Assembly: GCA_007745635.1 (NCBI GenBank)
Contig: CP036272.1
Coordinates: 5,117,498 to 5,181,497, forward strand
Direction of reading: 5' to 3'
Length of the DNA stretch: 64,000 nt
Origin: Stieleria bergensis
GTDB taxonomy: Bacteria > Planctomycetota > Planctomycetia > Pirellulales > Pirellulaceae
Shown: piece by piece, positions 47,248-57,094 of the stretch
Layout of the letters: the number at the start of each line of letters is the position of its first letter
Numbering within the stretch: position 1 is the stretch's first letter
Program-made: the position numbers and the translations under genes
Notes under the pieces: model-generated
What the model saw: only the letters and a program-made list of their open reading frames with translations
Told to the model about the DNA's origin: nothing
Databases searched by the model: none

Positions 47248-47719
47248 GTCGAACGATGTGGGGGTTGGGGCGAATCGAGCAGCGTTTGGCTAAAAGTGCA
47301 CCGATGGATGTTTCGGCAATCCAATCACCACTTTAGAAAAACAACGCGCCATCGGTAGAGTGAAAATTCGATTTTTCACCGAATGTCGCACTGATTGTTA
47401 AAACGGCTTCCAGTTCTCGGCAATCTGTACGGAATGGGCAGGAATCGCGACCAGCACGAAACCCTGGCAGCCTGGCATTGATGGTCAATGAGCATTCATT
47501 TCCGCCGCCAGGCTGATCCAACCGCAACGCCGATCGACCTCTAGTCCACCCAGTGGAAACCCAAAGCCGGTCTTGGCCTCCAGTTCAAATCCCGCGTAGG
47601 ATCTTTCCTGACCAAACCAGGGTACCGCACCCTCATCGGTGCGTCCCAAGCCTGATTTGATTACAATGGTTTGGCCAACCCTACCTCACTCCCAGTGTCC
47701 CACCGGAATCTCCTAGCTC
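47248..47719. other. Intergenic region between divergent genes
   Basis: No gene is recognised in these 472 bases. The only structures I see are short, such as CATTGA-TGG-TCAATG near 47480. Confidence 0.4.
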
Positions 47720-49033
47720 ATGAATCAGTCGGTTTCCCACCACACGACGTCCTCTACTTGCCGGACATTCCGCATGCAGAGATGCACCATTGCAGCGGCA
47801 TTGCTATTTGTTGCGACCGCTCTTGCCATTCCCAGCCAAGCTCAGCAGCCCGAAGCTCGAAATCACCCGCTTTCCTTTCGCGTCAAAATGCTTGCCTTGG
47901 ATGCCAATGAAGGAATCGCGGCAGGGGATCTGGACGGTGACGGGAAAAAGGACCTGGTTGCGGGCCGCCAATGGTTCCGAGGCGGTGATTGGGTCGGGCG
48001 CCCACTGCGATCCATCGAAGACTGGAACGGCTACATTCAAAGCAACGGCGACTACCTGCTAGACATTAACGGGGACGGACGCCTTGATGTCGTCGCCGGC
48101 TCGTTCATTCCAACGCAAGTGCACTGGTACGAAAACCCCGGCAGCGAAGCCTTGCGACTGGGCAAGCAGTGGCCGCAACGACCGCTCATTGAAACCGGCT
48201 TCTCTCAAAACGAGGGACAGCTGCTACAAGATATCGATGGAGATGGTAAACCAGAATGGATCGTCAATAGCTGGAAGAAAAACACCCCGATGATGATTTA
48301 TCGTCAGGTCCCCAGCGATTCGAAACTCGCGCAAGAAGCCAATAAGAAACTGCAGGCTGCAATCGCCGCCAACAAGGACTCCAAAATCAAACCCGCCAAG
48401 CTCTCCGAAACCTGGGTGGGACATGCGCTGGGTGATTCCGGCAACGGACATGGTGTCGCTGTCGGAGACCTAAACAATGATGGCAAACTGGATCTGATGG
48501 TTGGACAAGGTTGGTATCAGCAACCCGACGAAAACCCATGGTCACAGCCCTGGACCTTCCACGCTGACTGGGACCTACATAGCTCGCTGCCAATGATCAT
48601 CACGGACTTGGATCAAGACGGCGATAGCGACGTCATTATCGGCAACGGTCACGCCCATGGACTGTACTGGTGGGAACAAACCGGCCGGGACAAAGCGACT
48701 GGCAAATTGATGTTCGAGCAGCATGACATTGACGATAGCTACAGCCAACCACACACGCTGCACTGGGTCGATCTAAACGGAGACGGCCAACCAGAACTGA
48801 TCTCCGGCAAACGCTACTACGCACACAACGGACGTGACCCAGGCGGCAACGACCCGCCATGCCTGTACTACTACACCTGGGACAAACAGAAACGTGAATT
48901 CACCCGCCACACGATCGATGAAGGTCACGTGGGCTGTGGTTTACAGATCGTTGCCGAGGACTTAAACGACGACGGCAAAATCGACCTTGCCGTCGCTGGC
49001 AAAAGTGGCACCTATTTGCTGTTGGCCGAATGA
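47720..49033 (+). CDS. Exported FG-GAP/VCBS repeat protein
   Basis: The product has 437 residues from ATG 47720. ATG 47774 would start right at the signal peptide (CTIAAALLFVATALAIPSQA) and is equally plausible. The mature protein is built of FG-GAP/VCBS-type beta-propeller blades, each with an EF-like calcium loop: GDLDGDGKKDLV, DINGDGRLDVV, DIDGDGKPEWI, GDLNNDGKLDLMVG, DLDQDGDSDVI, DLNGDGQPELI and DLNDDGKIDLAV, seven in all. That fits a seven-bladed calcium-binding propeller outside the cytoplasm. Planctomycetes have many such proteins, probably for surface or polysaccharide binding. The stop overlaps the start of the MazG-like gene (ATGA). Confidence 0.92.
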   Translation: MNQSVSHHTTSSTCRTFRMQRCTIAAALLFVATALAIPSQAQQPEARNHPLSFRVKMLALDANEGIAAGDLDGDGKKDLVAGRQWFRGGDWVGRPLRSIEDWNGYIQSNGDYLLDINGDGRLDVVAGSFIPTQVHWYENPGSEALRLGKQWPQRPLIETGFSQNEGQLLQDIDGDGKPEWIVNSWKKNTPMMIYRQVPSDSKLAQEANKKLQAAIAANKDSKIKPAKLSETWVGHALGDSGNGHGVAVGDLNNDGKLDLMVGQGWYQQPDENPWSQPWTFHADWDLHSSLPMIITDLDQDGDSDVIIGNGHAHGLYWWEQTGRDKATGKLMFEQHDIDDSYSQPHTLHWVDLNGDGQPELISGKRYYAHNGRDPGGNDPPCLYYYTWDKQKREFTRHTIDEGHVGCGLQIVAEDLNDDGKIDLAVAGKSGTYLLLAE

Positions 49034-49398
49034 ATGCATCAAACGAGCCAAGCTTGTCGCAGGATTCGTTAACCCTGCAACAAGCTCAGCAGGACGTTGA
49101 TCAGTGGATTCAATCGATTGGGGTCCGCTACTTCGACCCCATGACCAATCTTGCTCAGTTGATCGAAGAAGTCGGGGAGGTGGCGAGAATCCTCTCGCGC
49201 ACCCATGGCGAGCAAAGCTATAAACCTGATGACCAGCCCGGCCAGCTGGCTGATGAACTCGCTGACGTTTTGTTTGTCACACTATGCTTGGCCAATCAGT
49301 CGGGGATCGATCTGACCGAAGCCTTGCAAGCCAACCTCGACAAGAAAACCAAACGCGATCGGGACCGTCATCGCAACAACCCCAAGCTGCAGTCTTAA
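49030..49398 (+). CDS. MazG-like nucleotide pyrophosphohydrolase
   Basis: This 122-residue protein contains a single MazG domain, with the Mg-binding pattern E-E-x-x-E (LIEEVGE, Glu46, Glu47, Glu50) and E-x-x-D (DELADVLF, Glu76, Asp79). Single-domain members hydrolyse nucleoside triphosphates to monophosphates and pyrophosphate and are thought to clean up non-canonical nucleotides. It starts inside the stop of the exported FG-GAP gene (4-base overlap), which implies translational coupling although no functional link is obvious. Confidence 0.9.
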   Translation: MNASNEPSLSQDSLTLQQAQQDVDQWIQSIGVRYFDPMTNLAQLIEEVGEVARILSRTHGEQSYKPDDQPGQLADELADVLFVTLCLANQSGIDLTEALQANLDKKTKRDRDRHRNNPKLQS

Positions 49399-49463
49399 AA
49401 CACTGAATGACCCTCGACACTACCGTTGGGGTCATGCTTGCCTATGCCACCGTTGCCAAAGCG

Positions 49464-50372
49464 TTACCTCAGCAGCCTCGCTGGATTCTCTATCATCCAG
49501 CGAGTCAATTGTTCGGCACCGATACCAAGTTTCTCTGTCAACAATCGATGCATTTGCGGCATCGTCGTCGCGCAGCCTGCAAAGTGCTTGCGGTCGGCAG
49601 ACCAGGCCGCTAAATCTTGATCGACATGCACACACTGATCGCCCAACTGGTACTTGCCGGGTCCCAGTCCAGCGGCGCTGATCGCATCGCTGACAATCAC
49701 GACTCGATCTTCTGGTACCACTTGCAGGTAGTTCTTCAATGCAAACAGCGGAACATGATGCCCATCAGCAATGAATGAGATCGTCAACTGCTGGGATCGC
49801 GACAACACCCGTTGAACGATGTTGTCGTGGCGATGCAATTGGCCGGGACAACCGTTCCCCAGGTGCGTGAAGAGACTTAGCCCAGCATCGATCGCTTGAT
49901 CTAAAACGGCGAGACTGGGATCACAATGACCTGCCGCAACCAGAATGCCCTGATCGACAAGTTGACCGACCGCCGGCACTGCGTGCGGGGACTCTGGAGC
50001 CAGCGTCACCATTTTGACGTGCCCCGCTCCGGAATCCAAAATCTGCTCAATGCGTTCGGGCGTCGGGGCGCAAACGTGTTGCCTGGGATGAGCGCCGACG
50101 TAACCGTCGGTGGGGTTGATAAACGGACCTTCAACATGAATCCCCGCGAAGACCTGCTTGGCTTCGGGAAGCGTCTCAATGGCTTGCGCGATCCGGCCAA
50201 TCCGCTGACACATCAACTGCAAGTCATCGGTGATAATGGTTGGCAAACACTGCTGCACGCCATCGTCTGATAAACGCTGACAAACATCAATCAACTGCCG
50301 ATCGGTCAACGGCGGGCCATTAAAGTCAATGCCCGCGTACCCGTTGACTTGTAAATCGATCCAACCGCTCAC
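49464..50372 (-). CDS. nagA: N-acetylglucosamine-6-phosphate deacetylase
   Basis: This 302-residue amidohydrolase hydrolyses GlcNAc-6-phosphate to glucosamine-6-phosphate and acetate. Metal and catalytic residues are in place: Glu81 (GIHVEGPF), His149 (AAGHCDP), His170 (LFTHLGNG), the substrate site ADGHH (203-206) and the catalytic Asp229 (VSDAIS). Standard NagA proteins have about 380 residues. Here the frame begins directly at the barrel (GWIDLQVNGYAG), so the N-terminal part of the small beta-sandwich is missing. The start is GTG 50372, overlapping the nagB stop by four bases, which makes a longer version impossible without overlapping nagB. Confidence 0.92.
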   Translation of the reverse strand: MSGWIDLQVNGYAGIDFNGPPLTDRQLIDVCQRLSDDGVQQCLPTIITDDLQLMCQRIGRIAQAIETLPEAKQVFAGIHVEGPFINPTDGYVGAHPRQHVCAPTPERIEQILDSGAGHVKMVTLAPESPHAVPAVGQLVDQGILVAAGHCDPSLAVLDQAIDAGLSLFTHLGNGCPGQLHRHDNIVQRVLSRSQQLTISFIADGHHVPLFALKNYLQVVPEDRVVIVSDAISAAGLGPGKYQLGDQCVHVDQDLAAWSADRKHFAGCATTMPQMHRLLTEKLGIGAEQLTRWMIENPARLLR

Positions 50373-51133
50373 GACACATGCTCTGCTTCGGCCAGACTTG
50401 CCTGATCAATGCGACTGGCTGCGGCCTGATCAATCACCAAGTAAGCATTGGGATGAGTGGTCAAAATGGTCGATGGAACAGCGGGATCAATCGGACCAGC
50501 AAGTGTCTTGGCTACGGCATCGGCTTTCCGCTGATCCGGCACGCTACAGAAGATGGCTTTCGACTTTAGAATCTGCTTGATGGACATGCTGATCGCCTGA
50601 GTCGGCACGCTCTCCAAGCCGTCAAACCATCCTTCACCGACCTGTTGCATCCGGCAGGCATGATCCAAGTCGACCACAAGATAAGGTGCCTCTGTTTCAA
50701 AATCAGCCGGCGGATCGTTGAACGCGAGGTGAGCATTTTCACCGATACCGATCAAGGCCACATCGATTTCAACCTTGCTGATCGCGTCACCCGCCTGCTG
50801 AATCACTTGCTGCGGATCCTGGTCGCCGGGCAGGTATTGAAACGAAGCCAGCGGCACGTGATCAACGAAACGTTGTTTGAGGTAACCGCAAAACGAAGCC
50901 GGATGTGAGCTGTCAATCCCCACGTATTCGTCCAAGTGAAATCCGTGGACACGAGACCAATCAATGTCGGGCTGTTTGATCAGATTGGCCAACACCTCAA
51001 ACTGCGACGCACCGGTTGCAACCACGATACTGGCACGCCCACGCTGCCTGATTGCTTCACGGATCACCTCTGCAGCACCGGTTGCAGAATAAACTCCCAT
51101 TTGCCCTGCGTCGGGCGTGACGACCGTTTTCAT
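50369..51133 (-). CDS. nagB: Glucosamine-6-phosphate deaminase-like
   Basis: This 254-residue protein belongs to the glucosamine-6-phosphate isomerase/deaminase family and should convert glucosamine-6-phosphate to fructose-6-phosphate and ammonia. The phosphate loop is VVATGASQFEV, the catalytic region HLDEY (Asp68) and the ring-opening His135 lies in GENAHLAFNDP. Where E. coli NagB has the general-base Asp141 this protein has Asn133, the form also seen in some Gram-positive and Bacteroidetes relatives, so the assignment rests partly on its partner nagA. It begins at ATG 51133 and is coupled to nagA by GTGA overlap. Confidence 0.88.
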   Translation of the reverse strand: MKTVVTPDAGQMGVYSATGAAEVIREAIRQRGRASIVVATGASQFEVLANLIKQPDIDWSRVHGFHLDEYVGIDSSHPASFCGYLKQRFVDHVPLASFQYLPGDQDPQQVIQQAGDAISKVEIDVALIGIGENAHLAFNDPPADFETEAPYLVVDLDHACRMQQVGEGWFDGLESVPTQAISMSIKQILKSKAIFCSVPDQRKADAVAKTLAGPIDPAVPSTILTTHPNAYLVIDQAAASRIDQASLAEAEHVS

Positions 51134-51252
51134 AACGCTAACACTCGCTAATCACCAAGACTGATTCAACACAGCAAAGATGATAACGGTTCACCTTTGG
51201 CCAGAGGAAATCACATCGCTCTGCGCGAGGCATTTCTGAGAAATTGCTGCGA

Positions 51253-52404
51253 TTACAGATTCAAGGTCAGGTTGTTGCGATGCACAACAGATTCATAGGG
51301 ACAATGCCCCAGGATTCCACCGATCATGTCACTGATTTTGCCTTTAATCTGTTGAATTTCCGAGGCAGGATAATTTGACAGCCCGCGTGCAATCTCGTTG
51401 CCGCTTTCGTCACACACTGCCACGACGGCACCGGCTTTAAAGTCGCCTTTGACAGAACGAATGCCGATTGCCAGCAAACTGCTACCGCCTTGTTTTAACG
51501 CTTTGACAGCTCCCGGATCAACCATCAGCCTTCCTTCCACTTCAGCGGATCCACCGATCCAGCGTTTGCGTCCTTTGAGTGATCGCTCGGCGGGCAGAAA
51601 CAATGTTCCCACTGATTGGCCAGCGAGGATCTTTTGCAACACTTGGTCGTCTTTCCCCGGGCCGATGACAACATGATGGCCGCAAGAAACAGCGAGCTGC
51701 GCCGCCTGCAACTTACTGGTCATGCCGCCCTTGCTAAGTGTTCCGCGATGGTCCTGCGCCCAGGCGGTAACATCGTCGTTCAGGCTTTCCACCAAGTCGA
51801 TCTTGGAACTCGAGGGATCCTCGGGAGCTCCATCGTACAATCCATCAATGTCGGACAAGATGACCATCAAGGCTTGCGTGAACAAGCCTGACACCTGCGC
51901 GGCGAGCCGATCGTTATCGCCAAAGGTCGTCATCAATTCGGCAACCGCCACCGAATCGTTTTCATTGACCACGGCAATCGCGCCCAATTCATGAATGCTG
52001 GAAAGCGCATTGCGAACGTGCAGGTAACCGCCACGTCGGCGCAAGTCGTTGCGAGTCAGCAACACTTGGGCGACTTGCCGACCATGCCTGGCGATGCACT
52101 GCTCATAGGCTTGAATCAATGCCGTTTGACCAATCGCCGCCACGGCTTGCAGGCGACCGATTTCAATGGGCCGCTGCGTCATGCCAAGCTTGCCCATGCC
52201 CGCACCGACGGCACCGCTACTGACCATGATGACTTGCCGCCCCGTGTCCGCAATCTGACACAAACCGTCAGCCAAGTGTCGCACGCGTTGCAGATCTAAC
52301 TGCCCCGATTCATTCGTCAACACGCGCGTGCCGACTTTGACGACCACGCTTTGTGCCTGATCAATGCAATCGATTCGATGGCGGCGGCTAGATGGTTCTG
52401 GCAC
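51253..52404 (-). CDS. proB: Glutamate 5-kinase
   Basis: This enzyme phosphorylates glutamate in the first step of proline synthesis. From GTG 52404 it has 383 residues, the usual length. The amino-acid kinase domain shows VVVKVGTRVL, MVSSGAVGAG, LLTRNDL, VVNENDSVAVAEL and the nucleotide site GTLSKGGMTSKL. The last 90 residues form a PUA domain. The frame is open up to a TTG at 52530, but that extension does not match the family and there is a TTGAG-like site ahead of GTG 52404. The second pathway gene, proA, is not adjacent. The product is cytoplasmic and usually feedback-inhibited by proline. Confidence 0.93.
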   Translation of the reverse strand: MPEPSSRRHRIDCIDQAQSVVVKVGTRVLTNESGQLDLQRVRHLADGLCQIADTGRQVIMVSSGAVGAGMGKLGMTQRPIEIGRLQAVAAIGQTALIQAYEQCIARHGRQVAQVLLTRNDLRRRGGYLHVRNALSSIHELGAIAVVNENDSVAVAELMTTFGDNDRLAAQVSGLFTQALMVILSDIDGLYDGAPEDPSSSKIDLVESLNDDVTAWAQDHRGTLSKGGMTSKLQAAQLAVSCGHHVVIGPGKDDQVLQKILAGQSVGTLFLPAERSLKGRKRWIGGSAEVEGRLMVDPGAVKALKQGGSSLLAIGIRSVKGDFKAGAVVAVCDESGNEIARGLSNYPASEIQQIKGKISDMIGGILGHCPYESVVHRNNLTLNL

Positions 52405-52843
52405 AGTGATCTCAACCGCAAAGTAGACAGAGGGGTGGCAGGGAGGTCGTAAAATGGAGTGGTCCGACAGAAAAAGAAAATAACTGCTAGGAGGCAATAC
52501 GTCAGCATCCCTTGCCACGGACACCCCCAAAAAATCGGGTTCCTCAATTTATGCCGGACACAGGGCGCACTGATTTCGAGAAAAACTGCCTTCGTCGCCA
52601 CCGAACCGGTTCGACAAACGCACTCACATGGCAACAATACAGACGCAAATCATGTGAGCTCGAATACACTGTGGTAGCTCACGCCCATCAGATCTCCAGA
52701 GCAACTCGAACCATTGCGCCTCGTTGTTCAGGTTTTCATCCGGTTTCAACCGCTGAAAATCATTCGAGCGGCCTTGCAAACGGCTTCAAAGAAGGCTCTG
52801 GCGGCTGATCCCGAACTTACATGTCATCACGAGCTTTGCCGAC
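52405..52843. other. Intergenic region between proB and purF
   Basis: This divergent promoter region of 439 bases shows no gene or strong structure. The frame upstream of the proB start is open but not conserved in type. Confidence 0.4.
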
Positions 52844-54457
52844 ATGAGCGAATTGCACCACGAATGCGGTGTGGCGGCCATCTACCACCTTTCAGGGCGT
52901 GGCCGAAGTCCAATGTGCACCGAAGAGGGACCGCGCCAGATCTCTCGCTTGTTGCCACGAATGTTGCTAGACATTCAAAACCGTGGACAGCTAGCCGCTG
53001 GGATGACCTCTTACGATCCCGATGATCCGCAACTCCTGCGGACGCGGAAAGACGTCGGCACCGTGACGGAAGTGTTTCGTTTGAACCACCGCGCCAAATG
53101 CGAAGCCTTAATGCATTCGCTTGCCGGACGAGCTGCCATCGGTCACGTTCGCTATGCAACCTGTGGTCAAGACGATCGCAACTACGCCCAGCCATTTGAA
53201 CGCAATCATATCCATAAACGGAAATGGTTTAGCTTCTGCTTCAACGGACAACTGGCCAACTACGGAATTCTAAAAGAACGCCTGTTGGCCGACGGTGATC
53301 ATCACCTCGTCCTGGACACTGACACCGAAATCATTCTTCATGAGATCGGACGGATCCTTAGCCATTCCACCGAACGGATCGAATGGATCGACGTCCTGCG
53401 TCGCGCAGCGGCCAACTTTGACGGCGCCTACTCCTTGGCCCTGATGACCGCGGAAGGCGAGATGATTGTCGCCCGCGATCCCTTAGGCATCAAACCGATG
53501 TGCTACGTCCAAGAAGGCCCCTTGTTTGCCGCCGCCAGCGAAAGCGTCGCGCTGCTGAACCTGGGCTTTGACAATGACCAAGTCAAGTCGTTGCCACCAG
53601 GACATGCCATCATCGTGCATCCCGAACACGGCGTTCGAGTCGAATCCTTTGCTGAATCCAATCGCAAAGCACACTGCTTCTTTGAGTGGATCTACTTTGC
53701 CAACGTTGCCAGCACGCTGGATGAACGCAGTGTTTACCTCAGTCGCACACGACTGGGTGAAGAACTTGCTCGAGCCGAACGCGCCGACAACCGCATTCCA
53801 CTGGATGATCCAGATACGATCATTGTCCCCGTTCCCGACACCAGTAAAGCGGCGGCCGATGCGATGGCCTACGAACTGTCGATCCCTTGTCGCGAAGGCC
53901 TGATCCGCAATCGCTATGCGGGCCGAACCTTCATCGAAGGCGGACGGGCTCGCAAAGCAAAAGCGGCCACCAAATACACGCCTCTGCGGGAAGTCCTGGA
54001 AGGCAAACGCGTCATCTTGGTCGAAGACTCCATCGTCCGCAGCACCACCATGAACGTGCTGCTGGATCGGATTCGCGAAGTTGGCGGAGCCAAAGAGATT
54101 CACGTCCGTGTTGCCTGCCCACCGATTGTCGCACCCTGCTTCTACGGGATCGACATGAGCACGATTGACCAGCTGATCGCGCCCAAATACTTTGGGGTCA
54201 ACGGTGAACTCTCCGAATCAGCTCAGCAAAAACTTGCTGATGACCTGGGTGCCGACTCGCTGCGATATCTCCCCGTTGAAGCGATCTCTCGCGCAATCAA
54301 TAAATCGCCCGACGATTTGTGCCAAGCGTGCATCACGGGCAAATACCCCACCGAATGTGGTCAACAACTGTATCAAATTGCGTTGGACAACCGCGGCAGC
54401 AAAGAAGAAGCCAACCGCACCTACGAGCAACTTGCCTCCAGCATGAACGACCAATAA
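52844..54457 (+). CDS. purF: Amidophosphoribosyltransferase
   Basis: This enzyme makes phosphoribosylamine from PRPP and glutamine, the first committed step of purine synthesis. The 537-residue protein has an N-terminal glutamine amidotransferase domain of class II with the nucleophile Cys8 ([11 protein letters not shown]), so a seven-residue propeptide must be removed as in the Bacillus-type enzyme. Domain landmarks are [27 protein letters not shown] and the PRPP loop [14 protein letters not shown]. Cysteines near the C-terminus ([14 protein letters not shown]) may bind an iron-sulfur cluster together with upstream Cys residues. ATG 52844 gives the correct propeptide length. Confidence 0.95.
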   Translation: MSELHHECGVAAIYHLSGRGRSPMCTEEGPRQISRLLPRMLLDIQNRGQLAAGMTSYDPDDPQLLRTRKDVGTVTEVFRLNHRAKCEALMHSLAGRAAIGHVRYATCGQDDRNYAQPFERNHIHKRKWFSFCFNGQLANYGILKERLLADGDHHLVLDTDTEIILHEIGRILSHSTERIEWIDVLRRAAANFDGAYSLALMTAEGEMIVARDPLGIKPMCYVQEGPLFAAASESVALLNLGFDNDQVKSLPPGHAIIVHPEHGVRVESFAESNRKAHCFFEWIYFANVASTLDERSVYLSRTRLGEELARAERADNRIPLDDPDTIIVPVPDTSKAAADAMAYELSIPCREGLIRNRYAGRTFIEGGRARKAKAATKYTPLREVLEGKRVILVEDSIVRSTTMNVLLDRIREVGGAKEIHVRVACPPIVAPCFYGIDMSTIDQLIAPKYFGVNGELSESAQQKLADDLGADSLRYLPVEAISRAINKSPDDLCQACITGKYPTECGQQLYQIALDNRGSKEEANRTYEQLASSMNDQ

Positions 54458-54854
54458 CACCATAACAGCGTCAACTGGCTTCCAGCGGCAACTGGCCGCT
54501 GATAGCCTGCCCGGCAGCCCCAACACAATCACTGCCGCCGGCGACGCTCTCTTGCGTTTCTCATCGACTGTGGGCGATCCTGGCAACTCGGCTTCTTGTT
54601 CCGCCAAGACACAACCTCCGAACATCGATCCGCGACACGGCTGCCTTCACGCAGACCGCCTGCCAGGCCATTAAACCGAGATTCTCCGTCCCCTTTCCAT
54701 GGAAAAGGTCTCGCCACCATCGCCAAATCGCTATTCGCAATCGTGGGGAACATTCCGATAGCCTCTCTGGGAACGCGGCTGAACAGAGCACGAGGCGACG
54801 GTCGGCGCTTTACAAACGTGCATGCACCCAGCCACGCCAAACCCACTGCCTGAC
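54458..54854. other. Intergenic region, nothing recognised
   Basis: No open frame here has support. There is a near-palindrome CCTTTCCATGGAAAAGG around 54693-54709, of unknown meaning. Confidence 0.4.
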
Positions 54855-55250
54855 ATGAATGATCAAGATGCCATCGCTCGTTTCCTGGATGGGTCGCCGC
54901 ATGCGGTGGTTGGGGCGTCGCGAGATCGATCGAAGATCGGTAATCGCGTCTTGATGTGCTACCGCCAAAACCAACGAGCGGCCTACCCGATCAATCCGAC
55001 CGCAACAGAGATTGAAGGTCAACAAGCCTACGCTGATTTGGCATCGCTGCCTGAACCTGTCCACGGAATCTCTGTGATCACGCCGCCTGTGGTCGCTGAA
55101 TCGATCGTCGATCAGGCCATCGAGATTGGCATCAAACACATCTGGTTCCAACCGGGAGCGGAATCAGTGGCGGCCCTAGAGAAAGCCCACGCTCATGGCA
55201 TCAACGTCATCGCTGGCGGAGCCTGCCTGTTGGTCGTGCTGAACACCTAA
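54855..55250 (+). CDS. CoA-binding (YccU-like) protein
   Basis: This 131-residue protein is a single Rossmann-type CoA-binding domain like that of succinyl-CoA synthetase alpha. The nucleotide loop is VVGASRDRSKIGN (18-30), followed by YPINPTATEIEGQQAYADL and IKHIWFQPGAESVAALEKA, ending with GGACLLVVL. Relatives (E. coli YccU type) bind CoA and have no well-defined reaction. ATG 54855 is preferred, while ATG 54822 would add 11 residues. It stands alone. Confidence 0.88.
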   Translation: MNDQDAIARFLDGSPHAVVGASRDRSKIGNRVLMCYRQNQRAAYPINPTATEIEGQQAYADLASLPEPVHGISVITPPVVAESIVDQAIEIGIKHIWFQPGAESVAALEKAHAHGINVIAGGACLLVVLNT

Positions 55251-55542
55251 CCAAGCGCGTCATACAAAACGTCTCCCTGCGAATTCCTGGCAACGAGAGA
55301 ACTCGCCCTGCATGGATGAGACCTGCGTGAGCTTATCCCGCGGCACCCTGTCCTTTTGCCCCCAAGCCACGTCAGATGACGTGGCTGCAGTGACCCTGCA
55401 CTGCCCAAATCACGACAGAAGCCGTTCCCCATCAAACACGTCGCGGCCAGCAGCATCGGCGCAAACCCGCCTTGTGACTTCCGCGCCAACTGAAACGTTC
55501 GGCGGTTAGCGCTTGTCACTTTGCCCATGCTTGGGAATCGAA
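55251..55542. other. Intergenic region between converging genes with palindrome
   Basis: It contains a near-perfect palindrome at 55365-55386 (AGCCACGTCA, two central bases GA, TGACGTGGCT), able to form a 10-bp stem. It is followed by a small GCAGTG/CACTGC repeat. A bidirectional transcription stop is the simplest reading, but no T-run is present. Confidence 0.5.
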
Positions 55543-57048
55543 TCAGGGCTTGCGGATGTCTGTTCGGCGCGGCTGCGGGTCAAAGAATCTGGCTCCTTCG
55601 CCGATGCGGTCAAAATCACCGATGTCGCGGCGAGCAGATTCAGCCAGTTCGGAAAGCTCCTTCACAACCGCCGGGTGCTTGGCTGCCAAATCGGACTGTT
55701 CTCCGGGATCGGATTCCAAGTCAAATAGCTTCGCCGAAGACAGGTCAACAACGTCGGCTTGCTTCTGGAACACGTCCCAGTTTTTCATCGTGTTTTGGCT
55801 GCGCTGCAGGTGCAGTTTCCAGCGGCCTTTGCGAACGGCCATCAGTTGAGTGTGCACGTAATAGTAGAACGTGTCTCGGGTGACGGCGGATTGCTTTCCG
55901 TGGATCAAATCAGAGATGTCATTGCCGTCGATGATTCGGTCCGACGGTTGCTCTCCGCCGGCAAGCCTGGCCAGGGTTGGCAGCAGGTCAATCGTGGCTG
56001 CCATCTTCGACGATGTGGTTCCTGCTTCGACGCGACCGGGAGCCCAGACCACGGTCGGCACTCGAACGCCTCCCTCCCAGGAGGATGTTTTGTGGCCTCG
56101 CAGTGGATCGGCATCACCACCGTGCGAACCGCCTTTGTCACGCTGTTTGCTCAATCTTGCATGGCCATCCAAGTACCACGGCCCGTTGTCGCTGGTGAAG
56201 ATCACGTATGTTTCGTCTTGTAGATCAAGTTCAGTCAGAAGCTTCAAGATCCGACCGACGTTGTCGTCAAGTTCTTCGACGACGTCCCCGTAGAGACCAC
56301 GAGATGACTTGCCGGCAAAGTCTTTCGAAGCCGCCAAGCGGATATGCGGCATGGTGTGCGGCAGATAAACGAAGAACGGTTCGTCTTTGTGCTCTCGGAT
56401 AAAGGACAAAGCGTGGTTTGTAAAACGCTGCGTCAGCGTCGCCATGTCAGCTTTGGGTTCAACCACTTTGTCATTTTGGACCAAATTAACAATCGAGTCA
56501 TTACTGCTGGGTGTGCCGAAGTACTCGTCAAACCCTTGGCGGTTTGGCATCAACGAGACGTCGTATCCGGCCTGCTTATGGCCTGCCAAGTCCCATTTCC
56601 CGAAGCATCCCGTTGCATAGCCCTGATCCTTCAGGACCTCCGCGATGGTGATTTCCTTGCTGTGCAGGAAAGGGTGGACCGATTTCTGGTCATTTGCACG
56701 TTTTGCTGTCCGAAGCGGATAGCAGCCAGTCATCAAAGCGGCACGCGATGGGCCGCACACGGTTTGAGCATAAAAATGGGTCAGTCGCATCCCTTCCTGG
56801 GCCATTTGATCCAAATTTGGCGTCCGGATTTGTTTGGCGCCAAAGCATCCGATATCGCTATAGCCAAGGTCATCAGCGAAGACGATCACGAAGTTCGGCT
56901 TGGCCGTCCTCTCCTGCGCGACAACTGGCCTGGCAAGCATCACCAGTGCAAGCCAAACGCAAAACAGGGCAACCATTTTGATCAACCGAGACGCTGTACG
57001 CTTGCGTTCAGCATGCCACGTTGACAATCGTTCATTCCAAACATTCAT
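55543..57048 (-). CDS. Exported sulfatase
   Basis: From ATG 57048 the protein has 501 residues. The frame is open to 57342, but that would overlap the upstream sulfatase by 250 bases. A basic n-region precedes the signal core (MVALFCVWLALVMLARPVVA). The formylglycine motif is CGPSR (Cys98), the first metal site FADDLGYSDIG (Asp58, Asp59). GKWDLAGHK, VYLPHTMPHI and FTSDNGPW supply further active-site residues. It lies 46 bases behind the other sulfatase and ends the cluster. Probable substrate: a sulfated polysaccharide or its oligomers. Maturation of the Cys needs a formylglycine-generating enzyme encoded elsewhere. Confidence 0.93.
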   Translation of the reverse strand: MNVWNERLSTWHAERKRTASRLIKMVALFCVWLALVMLARPVVAQERTAKPNFVIVFADDLGYSDIGCFGAKQIRTPNLDQMAQEGMRLTHFYAQTVCGPSRAALMTGCYPLRTAKRANDQKSVHPFLHSKEITIAEVLKDQGYATGCFGKWDLAGHKQAGYDVSLMPNRQGFDEYFGTPSSNDSIVNLVQNDKVVEPKADMATLTQRFTNHALSFIREHKDEPFFVYLPHTMPHIRLAASKDFAGKSSRGLYGDVVEELDDNVGRILKLLTELDLQDETYVIFTSDNGPWYLDGHARLSKQRDKGGSHGGDADPLRGHKTSSWEGGVRVPTVVWAPGRVEAGTTSSKMAATIDLLPTLARLAGGEQPSDRIIDGNDISDLIHGKQSAVTRDTFYYYVHTQLMAVRKGRWKLHLQRSQNTMKNWDVFQKQADVVDLSSAKLFDLESDPGEQSDLAAKHPAVVKELSELAESARRDIGDFDRIGEGARFFDPQPRRTDIRKP

Positions 57049-57094
57049 GGGAAATCCGTTGGCAGAGTGCATTGTTGAGGCTTGATTTGCGTGT

